A stretch of DNA of 64,000 bases from Candidatus Cryptobacteroides avicola. GTDB taxonomy: Bacteria > Bacteroidota > Bacteroidia > Bacteroidales > UBA932. Under the pieces are notes generated by a model that searched no databases, was not told the origin of the DNA, and saw nothing but the letters and a program-made list of their open reading frames with translations. This document shows positions 9,480 to 17,042 of the stretch, piece after piece. The translations under genes and the position numbers were made by a program. Each line of letters begins with the position of its first letter. Position 1 is the stretch's first letter. Location of the stretch: contig JADILV010000021.1 in the NCBI GenBank assembly GCA_017695115.1, positions 62,001-126,000 on the forward strand, given 5' to 3'.

Positions 9480-10888
9480 TGGCAAACAGAATACCGAGAG
9501 TTCCCGTCAGGGAACAGGACCCGAAGGTCAGGGCGACCAATTTCGATGAAGTATGTTACGGATATGACGCACAGGAGGCCCAGCTTGAAGCAAGCCGCTG
9601 CCTGCACTGCAAGAATCCGCGTTGTGTTTCTGCGTGCCCGGTAAACGTAAGCATACCTGAGTTTATAGCACATGTGGCTTCCGGAGACTTCTCCGGTGCG
9701 GCTTCGGTAATAGCCCGGGACTCATCTCTTCCGGCTATCTGCGGCAGGGTGTGCCCGCAGGAGACACAGTGTGAAGGCAGCTGTATCCTCGGCGTAAAAG
9801 GGGAGCCGGTGGCGATAGGGAAACTGGAAAGGTTCGTGGCGGACTGGAATATGGAGAACGGCGGCCATAAAGTGGAGAAGGCTCCGTCAAACGGATACAA
9901 GGTGGCTGTAGTGGGCAGCGGACCTTCTGGCCTGGCGTGTGCCAGCGACCTGGCAAAGATGGGATATGATGTCACTATATTCGAGGCTCTCCATAAGGCA
10001 GGAGGCGTACTTGAATACGGGATTCCGGAGTTCAGGCTTCCTAAAGAAAAGGTGGTCGCCGCCGAAATCGGAGCAGTCAAGGCCCTTGGAGTCAGGATCG
10101 AGACCGATGTGGTGGTAGGCAGGACGGTTACTGTCGACTCTCTGCTTGATGAAGAAGGATATTCTGCGGTGTTCATCGGCTCCGGAGCCGGGCTCCCGCG
10201 TTTCATGGGTATCCCTGGAGAAAATCTGAACGGGGTGTTCTCGGCAAACGAATTCCTTACCAGGAACAACCTTATGAAAGCCTACCGCGATGACTATATG
10301 ACTCCTGTCTATACCGGACACAAGGTGGTAGTGGTAGGCGGCGGCAATGTAGCCATGGATGCGGCCCGCACGGCACTCCGTCTGGGGGCAGAGACCACTA
10401 TAGTCTACCGCAGGACGGAAAAGGAACTTCCTGCACGCCGCGAGGAAGTGCATCACGCCATGGAAGAAGGGATTACATTCTCCATGCTTACCAACCCTGT
10501 TGAAATCCTCGGGGATGAAAAAGGTTGGGTGTGCGGGATTAGATGCATAAAGATGGAACTCGGAGAGCCTGACGAGAGCGGGAGGCGTTCTCCGGTGCCT
10601 GTCCAGGGCTCGGAATTCGACATAGAGGCCGATTCTGTGATCATGGCACTCGGGACATCTCCGAACCCTCTGATAGCCAGGACAACTCAGGGCCTGGAAA
10701 CCAACCGTAGAGGGTGTATAACCGCAGATTCCGACGGTGCCACTTCCCGTCCAGGAGTATTTGCCGGAGGTGATGCGGTTACGGGAGCAGCTACCGTTAT
10801 CCTGGCGATGGGAGCGGGAAGAAAAGCCGCCGCTGCCATTGACAGGTATATCAAGGAAACAGTTGCAGATACGGTTGTCGGGAAATAG
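9479..10888 (+). CDS. gltA: NADPH-dependent glutamate synthase small-chain-like protein (GltA/NfnB)
   Basis: ATG overlaps stop of upstream gene (taATG); CLHCKNPRCVSACPVNVSIPEFI, VAVVGSGPSGLACASDLAKMGYDVTIFEA, VVVVGGGNVAMDAARTALRLGAE. Confidence 0.9.
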   Translation: MANRIPRVPVREQDPKVRATNFDEVCYGYDAQEAQLEASRCLHCKNPRCVSACPVNVSIPEFIAHVASGDFSGAASVIARDSSLPAICGRVCPQETQCEGSCILGVKGEPVAIGKLERFVADWNMENGGHKVEKAPSNGYKVAVVGSGPSGLACASDLAKMGYDVTIFEALHKAGGVLEYGIPEFRLPKEKVVAAEIGAVKALGVRIETDVVVGRTVTVDSLLDEEGYSAVFIGSGAGLPRFMGIPGENLNGVFSANEFLTRNNLMKAYRDDYMTPVYTGHKVVVVGGGNVAMDAARTALRLGAETTIVYRRTEKELPARREEVHHAMEEGITFSMLTNPVEILGDEKGWVCGIRCIKMELGEPDESGRRSPVPVQGSEFDIEADSVIMALGTSPNPLIARTTQGLETNRRGCITADSDGATSRPGVFAGGDAVTGAATVILAMGAGRKAAAAIDRYIKETVADTVVGK

Positions 10889-10904
10889 CCGGTGGTATGC
10901 CGGA

Positions 10905-11384
10905 ATGTTTGTGGAAATGTTGCCAGCTAAGATAAAGTCAGTGTCGGGCAGTGCTGTAGCCGGATTTATCATGCTGCTTGCGGTTTCTTCCTGCGAGATA
11001 AGCGGCGGGAACGGTCCCAATGGCACATTCGGCTTTCCGTACGCCGATTTCGAAGTGGACGGGATAGTAGTGGATGATCTCGGACAGCCGCTTGCAGGCG
11101 TGCGTGTCTATTATACCGATCAGAACTGGGGAGTGACTTATACGGATGTGCAGCCTGACGGACGCTTTTCACTTTACGGGACCTTTACTCCGGCTGGCAG
11201 CATCGGATTGACAGCTGTAGATACGGATATGGATGATGGACTGAACTGGGGATCGTATTATGATGCCTACATTACTGTCCCTCTGAATTTTGTCGAAGGT
11301 TCTGACAATATGGCCGACGAATGGTTTTCCGGTCTTTATGTATGTGAAGAGCCGGTGGTCATACAGATGTTCCGCCAGTGGTGA
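10905..11384 (+). CDS. Putative lipoprotein, radical SAM-associated (copy 1)
   Basis: Lipobox LLAVSSC; GTFGFPYADFEVDGIVVDDLGQPLAGVRVYY...; upstream of a radical SAM/SPASM gene. Confidence 0.75.
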   Translation: MFVEMLPAKIKSVSGSAVAGFIMLLAVSSCEISGGNGPNGTFGFPYADFEVDGIVVDDLGQPLAGVRVYYTDQNWGVTYTDVQPDGRFSLYGTFTPAGSIGLTAVDTDMDDGLNWGSYYDAYITVPLNFVEGSDNMADEWFSGLYVCEEPVVIQMFRQW

Positions 11385-11438
11385 AAGACGTACTGTCAAA
11401 GATAAATGTCTGATAATAAAAAAATGCAGTCGGCTAAG

Positions 11439-11468
11439 TTTGGAAGGTTGGAAAAATTACTATATTTG
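11439..11468 (+). promoter_or_regulatory. Bacteroidota-type promoter (-33 TTTG, 18-bp spacer, -7 TATATTTG)
   Basis: TTTG 11439-11442 and TATATTTG 11461-11468, upstream of ATG at 11496. Confidence 0.6.
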
Positions 11469-11495
11469 TCAATCAACCAATTGCAGGACTGTATC

Positions 11496-11945
11496 ATGAA
11501 AAACATCATTATCCGGATTTGTAAATGGCTTCTGCCTCTTTTCGGTGTTTCGGTCGTGAGTTGTGATGAGGGCGGGTTCCAGCCAAGTGATGAATACGGT
11601 ACCCCGCATGCGGACTTTGAAATCAAGGGACGCGTGTTGGAGTCTTCCCGGTCACAGCCTGTGCAGGGATTGCAGGTTTCTTCTGAAGATGCGAATTACG
11701 GTACGCCTTCCGTGACAACAGATGCCGAAGGCCGTTTTACTTTAGCCGGGTCGTTTTTTCCATCGAAGACCATGCGGATAACGGTTGAAGATGTCGACGG
11801 TGATGAAAACGGAGGCCTTTTTTCTCCTTCCACGGTAACCGTCGCTCTTGAACAGAAGAAGAAAGGCGACGGATGGTATGGCGGTGTGTGGGCTGCCGGA
11901 GATGTGGAGATAACAGTTTCGGAAGATATCAGTTCTGACTGGTAA
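11496..11945 (+). CDS. Putative lipoprotein, radical SAM-associated (copy 2)
   Basis: Lipobox VSVVSC; EYGTPHADFEIKGRVLE...PVQGLQVSS parallels copy 1; start placed downstream of promoter. Confidence 0.75.
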   Translation: MKNIIIRICKWLLPLFGVSVVSCDEGGFQPSDEYGTPHADFEIKGRVLESSRSQPVQGLQVSSEDANYGTPSVTTDAEGRFTLAGSFFPSKTMRITVEDVDGDENGGLFSPSTVTVALEQKKKGDGWYGGVWAAGDVEITVSEDISSDW

Positions 11946-11962
11946 TCTCCAGTGCCGTTCTC

Positions 11963-13033
11963 ATGACAGGAATTTCCATAAGACAGCGCATTGCGCTCGA
12001 AATGCACCGCCAGCTGATAATGGAGCAGAAGGAGAAACATCCTCTGAGACAGCTGTTCTGGGAGTGTACCCTGAGGTGCAATCTCCATTGCAGGCATTGC
12101 GGAAGCGACTGCCATATCTCATCATGCACCCCTGACATGCCGTTCGAAGATTTCCGTAAGGTGCTGCTGCGTGTAAAGGAGAAATGCGACCCGCATCATG
12201 TAATGGTAATCTTGACTGGCGGCGAACCTCTTATGCGCAAGGATCTGGAGAAATGCGGGAGAAGCATATACGACATGGAGTTCCCGTGGGGTCTGGTAAC
12301 AAACGGAGTGCTTATGACTCCGGCAAGGGCGGAAGCCCTTCTGAACGCCGGTCTGCATTCTGCGACTGTCAGTTTGGACGGATTCCTGCCTGATCATGAG
12401 TGGATGCGAGGCGTGCCAGGATGTTTCGGCCGCGTTGAAGAAGCCGTAAGGATACTTTCAGGTGAGCCGTCTTTGAAATTTGACGTGGTTACATGTGTGA
12501 ACCGGCGTAATTATCCGACACTCGGAGAATTCAAGGAATATCTTGTCTCCTTAGGCGTAGGTCACTGGCGCCTTTTTACTGTCTTTCCTGTAGGCAGGGC
12601 GGCTGATGATCCTGCACTGCAACTTGACAGAGAGCAGTTTACCGGGCTTATGGAATTTATTTACAAGGTCCGGAAGGAGGGGCGCATATCGGCAAGTTAT
12701 GGATGCGAGGGCTTTCTCGGCAGCTATGAGGGCAAAGTCCGTGATTATTTGTATACCTGCCAGGCCGGTCTTTCAACAGCCTCTGTCCTTAGCGACGGGT
12801 CGATTTCAGCCTGCCCGAGCATCAGAAGCGACTACCATCAGGGGAATATATACGAGGATGACTTCATGGAGGTCTGGGAGAACAGGTTTAGTCCTTACAG
12901 GGACCGGCAATGGATGAAAAAAGGAAAGTGTTCCGGCTGCAGATGGTTCCGGTACTGTGAGGGGAACGGAATGCATCTGCGGGATGACAACGGAAATCCG
13001 ATACTTTGCCATCTTGACCGAATAAACCAATAA
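11963..13033 (+). CDS. Radical SAM/SPASM protein of a radical SAM/lipoprotein system
   Basis: CNLHCRHC radical SAM motif, ILTGGEPLMRKDL, C-terminal SPASM-like cysteines (CQAGLSTASVLSDGSISACPSI...CSGCRWFRYCEGN). Confidence 0.9.
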   Translation: MTGISIRQRIALEMHRQLIMEQKEKHPLRQLFWECTLRCNLHCRHCGSDCHISSCTPDMPFEDFRKVLLRVKEKCDPHHVMVILTGGEPLMRKDLEKCGRSIYDMEFPWGLVTNGVLMTPARAEALLNAGLHSATVSLDGFLPDHEWMRGVPGCFGRVEEAVRILSGEPSLKFDVVTCVNRRNYPTLGEFKEYLVSLGVGHWRLFTVFPVGRAADDPALQLDREQFTGLMEFIYKVRKEGRISASYGCEGFLGSYEGKVRDYLYTCQAGLSTASVLSDGSISACPSIRSDYHQGNIYEDDFMEVWENRFSPYRDRQWMKKGKCSGCRWFRYCEGNGMHLRDDNGNPILCHLDRINQ

Positions 13034-13119
13034 AAACCGGAAAAATTTTCATTGGCAGTGCAACGTGCGCGCCCTCTTCTGCATCTATAGGGCGTTGTTT
13101 GATTAATAATTGTACCGTT

Positions 13120-13209
13120 ATGAGAGAATTTTTACTGGAACTGGTCAAAAGAGTCGGAGCACTGCTGCTGGTGGCCGGTGTTCTCTCTTCTTTTATCTGG
13201 CTATCTTAA
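13120..13209 (+). CDS. Small hydrophobic peptide, 29 aa (MREFLLELVKRVGALLLVAGVLSSFIWLS); candidate only
   Basis: ATG..TAA read directly; single predicted TM helix after a basic N-terminus; 86 bp after radical SAM stop; below ORF-track size cutoff. Confidence 0.45.
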   Translation: MREFLLELVKRVGALLLVAGVLSSFIWLS

Positions 13210-13236
13210 CTTCTGATGAGATTACTGAAATAATTA

Positions 13237-13270
13237 AAGAGGGTGGCTCAAAAGGAGGAGCCACCCTCTT
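13237..13270. terminator. Bidirectional hairpin terminator, copy A
   Basis: aagagggtggctcaaaaggaggagccaccctctt perfect stem followed by T-rich sequence. Confidence 0.75.
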
Positions 13271-13339
13271 TTCTCTTTGGCGCTGCCCCGTGCGTCATTT
13301 CTACTGATGCCTGATGTCACTCTGACCGGCCGCTTGATT

Positions 13340-13380
13340 GTCATTTCGACCGGAGGACGAAGTCCGGAGCGGAGAAATCT
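13340..13380. repeat. Interspersed intergenic repeat of the 'gtcatttcgacc...ggagaaatct' type
   Basis: gtcatttcgaccggaggacgaagtccggagcggagaaatct, resembles a short dispersed sequence common in Bacteroidota genomes; internal ccgga/tccgg palindrome. Confidence 0.55.
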
Positions 13381-13429
13381 GCGGGTGGCTGCATTCCGGA
13401 TAGATTCGGATGATTTATGTACAAAAAAA

Positions 13430-13461
13430 AGAGAGTGGCTCAAAAGGAGGAGCCACCCTCT
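13430..13461. terminator. Bidirectional hairpin terminator, copy B (near-identical to copy A)
   Basis: agagagtggctcaaaaggaggagccaccctct. Confidence 0.7.
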
Positions 13462-13497
13462 ACATTCTATGATATGATTATATCATTTCTTGAAGGA

Positions 13498-14994
13498 CTA
13501 TTTTCCCCACATCCTGAATTCGCTCAGGCAAGTGCAGCTTGTAGAGCCGGTTCCCAGGATTCCTTGGCCTGATTCCTTTATGCAGAACCTGATATAGGTT
13601 ACAGGAGCCCCCATGCCTGATACATCCACTATCGGAGACAACCATGCAGTATCTCCTGACCCGAACGGCCACGGGCACTTGGATGATGCGTAGTCATCAT
13701 CTGTTGCCGAGTAGACGAGAGCCCAGTTCATGGCGTCGTACGCTGCTTCGGTATCTCCCGCAGGAGTCTCTGTAGTGGCGTAGATCTCGATAGCCCGCGG
13801 ACCTGTGTCATTTGCATTGTTTTTATACCTCGGTGTCCATTTTACGTGGCATCCTACGGTGAGAGGCTGGTCAAGCCTTATCTGGAGGTAATGTCCGTAT
13901 TTAGCATTTACATAAGCCGGAGCCTGCCAAGGCGAGTGCCAGTACGTACTGAGGTTGCTGTCAGTCAGGCCTGCAATACCCTGGCCGTCGTACGTCACAT
14001 TGAACGGACAGAAGAAGTTGGCGTCAGTAAGTGCGATAGGGTCTTCCTCCAGAACGATGTAGAATATCTGGCCATTCCCGTCGCTGACGGTTTCGGTCCC
14101 TCCCGTTACATTATATGATTCGCAGGTGATTTCGACAGGAAAAAGGTATATCCCCGCCCCGTTGATGGTTTCAGTGTTCTTTTTAAGGCCGATGCTGAGG
14201 CTGGTGGCGCCTTCCTTCACTGTGAAATCTTCGGTCGCGAAAGAGATGGCATCTGCAGGGAGTTTCTCGTAGGTAGTGAGGTACTTTTCGTTGTAGGTAT
14301 CCACCAGATCTTCCCTGTATGTGACTGTGAACGGCACATCGAAAGGACATTCTACTCCGCCTTCCACGTTGATACGGATTTCCGGCAGGTCGGTTGCGCT
14401 GTATCTCTGGAGGTCATTGTAGACAGGGAGCCCGTCATCCGGGACTGTACCTGCCGCCGAGAGGTTAAAGCTGAGGTCGCGGACACTCAACTCCCGAATG
14501 ACATAGTTCTTCTCCTCATATACTGATGCATCGGAAGAGGTTATTCTGAATGCCAGACAGTAAATCCTGTCCGGAGACTTCTCTATGGCAGTTCTCAGGC
14601 TCTTCACCTGATCAGTAGTGAACTCTGCGGAGAAAACCCCCGCAGGTTCTCCAGAAGCTATATTTACGGTTTTCGAAGAAAGACTGTAGTATTCTTCCGG
14701 GAGGAGAATATAGTTGCTTCCGTACAGCTGGAGGTCTTCCTGGCTCATCTCGCTGACATTGAAACTGCAAGGCTCCTCCGGAGTACTGCCGCCTTTAAGC
14801 ACCGTGAACGGAACCTCAAAGTCGGTACCTACATCGTACACCACAGCAGAACCGGCGCCATAGTCCTTGAAACTTACCACCTTATGGTACGATTCCGGAA
14901 TCATGTTACGGAGTTCATATTCTTCCTGCTCGCACCCTGTGATGCACGCCAGCGCAAGCGCGGAAACTCCAAGTGTCTTTATAAGTGTTTTCAT
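13498..14994 (-). CDS. DUF1735/discoidin-like surface lipoprotein (SGBP-like) of SusCD locus
   Basis: Lipobox ACITGC; DUF1735-like repeats and C-terminal F5/8-type region (LTDSNLSTYWHSPW...YLQIRLDQPL); directly downstream of SusD. Confidence 0.78.
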   Translation of the reverse strand: MKTLIKTLGVSALALACITGCEQEEYELRNMIPESYHKVVSFKDYGAGSAVVYDVGTDFEVPFTVLKGGSTPEEPCSFNVSEMSQEDLQLYGSNYILLPEEYYSLSSKTVNIASGEPAGVFSAEFTTDQVKSLRTAIEKSPDRIYCLAFRITSSDASVYEEKNYVIRELSVRDLSFNLSAAGTVPDDGLPVYNDLQRYSATDLPEIRINVEGGVECPFDVPFTVTYREDLVDTYNEKYLTTYEKLPADAISFATEDFTVKEGATSLSIGLKKNTETINGAGIYLFPVEITCESYNVTGGTETVSDGNGQIFYIVLEEDPIALTDANFFCPFNVTYDGQGIAGLTDSNLSTYWHSPWQAPAYVNAKYGHYLQIRLDQPLTVGCHVKWTPRYKNNANDTGPRAIEIYATTETPAGDTEAAYDAMNWALVYSATDDDYASSKCPWPFGSGDTAWLSPIVDVSGMGAPVTYIRFCIKESGQGILGTGSTSCTCLSEFRMWGK

Positions 14995-15015
14995 TTCAGT
15001 ATTTTCTGTTATTTA

Positions 15016-17022
15016 TTAATATCCTGGAGCCTGAACGAGTTGAGGGTCGTTGTAGACTTCGTCCTGGGACAGAGGTATAAGATACATCCTGTTGTCCCAC
15101 ATGTAACTTCCGTCGACCTGGACGCGCGTGTTGAGCTGCTCGAAAGTCGGGTTCTCGATGCGGCTGACGAAACTGTCGAGTCCGGTACGGGCACCGGCCT
15201 TGAGATACTGCTCGGCCACGCACCATCTGCGGACGTCGTAATAACGGTGGCCTTCGGCATAAAGTTCGATCCTGCGTTCCGCCCTCACCCAGTCGCGTAT
15301 GGTCATATCATCGTTGCAGTCCTGAGCAGTCAGTGCAGGGACACCTGCGCGTACCCTGATTACATTCAGTGCGTCGAGCGCATTCTGGAGCTCCCCGGCT
15401 TCACCGTTCATGTACAGTTCAGCGCAGCTTTCAGCAAGGTTGAGGTACAGTTCACTCATTCTGTACAGCGGGCTCGGGTAGTCATAGTTTATGTCGACAC
15501 CGAAGTTACCGCTCCATGTTTCTGCAGGAGATATGAATTTGTAGTTAAGGTAGCCTGTCTGGCACTGGTCTCTCAGACCGGAGTTGTTCTCGAAGCCCTG
15601 CGCACCGGAACTCCTGAAGTTGATCTGCAGAGGTTCATTGTTGCTGAGGAGCGGGCCCACATCGCCGCCGTCAAATGCTATCCATGCGTAGAAGCGGGGC
15701 TCGCGGTTTACATTCAGGTTGATGATCATGTTCCTGTCTTTGCCGGTTTTGTCAGATCCGAGATTTGCGGATTTGAGCCAGTCTGCTTCTGGCGTGAAGT
15801 CAGGGTCTTTAGCAGGAAGTTTCCCGTTTTCAGTGTAGAAGGCTTCCACTGTCTCCAGAGTAGGGCATATTCCACTATAGCCGCTCTGCCAGGTCCCGTC
15901 ATTTTTCTTGCATACTTTCTTTGGTATTGATGCCAGGGCTGTTTCTGCTGTACGGCGGCTGTTACTTACGATTGTGAATATCAGTTCATGGTTGAACGTC
16001 GTCTCGTCGGAGGTGGAGAGGTATCTCATAAGCATCACGTGGTTGAGGAATTTTTTGCCTTCAGGTGTGCTTGTGTCCACTCCGGGGATGTATATCTTGT
16101 CATAGTTTACTGTCGAATAGAGACCGTTGATGCTTTCAAGGTCATCAAGATCCATGATTTCACGGCCGTTGGCTTTGGCTATCTCTATAGCATCCTCGGC
16201 GGCCTCTTTCGCCCTTCTCCATTTCTCTATGTCAAACTTGTGGCTTACGAGCTCGGTCCCGTATCCCGGGGTCTCGAATGTGGTGTTTTTCCAGTCCGGA
16301 TAAGGGAAACTGCCGTTCCACAGCGGGGAAGCCGCATACAGTAGAAGTCGAGACTTGATGGCTGCGCAGACTGTCCTGTTTCCCCTTCCGTATGTTTCGT
16401 CCAGAGCATACCCGGACGGGAATTCATCGTATGAACATGCCGCGTCCAGTTCGCTGATGATATAGTCCACACAATAGTCGAAATGCGACCTTCCAGGGAA
16501 TTGGTCCCGCGGGGTATCGGTAGGCATGTATTCATCCACGATGGCGAACGGGCCGAACATCGACAGGAGCTTGAAATAGAAGTATGCCTTCAGGAAATGC
16601 GCATGTGCACGGTACAGGTTCTTGTCTGATTCAGTGAGGAATTCTGGGTTCTGCGATTCAAGTTCCCGGAGGAAAAGATGGACGTTGCCGATACTTCCAT
16701 AGGTCGCTCTCCATGTGTAATCGTTTACATTGGATGCATTCAGAAGTCCGTATGCCACTTTCTGCCTGTCATGTTCTGACCACAGGTCCGGAGTGACGTA
16801 TTCGTCCGTGGATCCTTCGTAACGAGAGAAAATCACGGGGTCATTTTCCGCTATGTATGAGTAGCCGCCAAAAATCCAGTTCTCTACCATGCTCTTGTTT
16901 TTCATGCCGTCCGTCAGGTCAGCCCTCTTGGGAGGGGCGACATCAAGGAAGTCGCATGAAACGGCTGCAGCGGACATGACGGCTGCGCAAAATATTTTTG
17001 TGTATATATTCTTCAATTTCAT
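15016..17022 (-). CDS. RagB/SusD family nutrient uptake lipoprotein
   Basis: Lipobox VSC; FLRELESQN, LKAYFYFKLL, RMSELYLNLAESCAELY, RAERRIELYAEGHRYYDVRRW. Confidence 0.93.
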   Translation of the reverse strand: MKLKNIYTKIFCAAVMSAAAVSCDFLDVAPPKRADLTDGMKNKSMVENWIFGGYSYIAENDPVIFSRYEGSTDEYVTPDLWSEHDRQKVAYGLLNASNVNDYTWRATYGSIGNVHLFLRELESQNPEFLTESDKNLYRAHAHFLKAYFYFKLLSMFGPFAIVDEYMPTDTPRDQFPGRSHFDYCVDYIISELDAACSYDEFPSGYALDETYGRGNRTVCAAIKSRLLLYAASPLWNGSFPYPDWKNTTFETPGYGTELVSHKFDIEKWRRAKEAAEDAIEIAKANGREIMDLDDLESINGLYSTVNYDKIYIPGVDTSTPEGKKFLNHVMLMRYLSTSDETTFNHELIFTIVSNSRRTAETALASIPKKVCKKNDGTWQSGYSGICPTLETVEAFYTENGKLPAKDPDFTPEADWLKSANLGSDKTGKDRNMIINLNVNREPRFYAWIAFDGGDVGPLLSNNEPLQINFRSSGAQGFENNSGLRDQCQTGYLNYKFISPAETWSGNFGVDINYDYPSPLYRMSELYLNLAESCAELYMNGEAGELQNALDALNVIRVRAGVPALTAQDCNDDMTIRDWVRAERRIELYAEGHRYYDVRRWCVAEQYLKAGARTGLDSFVSRIENPTFEQLNTRVQVDGSYMWDNRMYLIPLSQDEVYNDPQLVQAPGY

Positions 17023-17042
17023 GATTCGATGTGTCCTTTAAA

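Noticed and set aside
11406-11495. Upstream start (MSDNKKMQSAKFGR...) for the second lipoprotein
   Set aside because: It lies over the -33/-7 promoter; the start at 11496 gives a clean lipoprotein signal.
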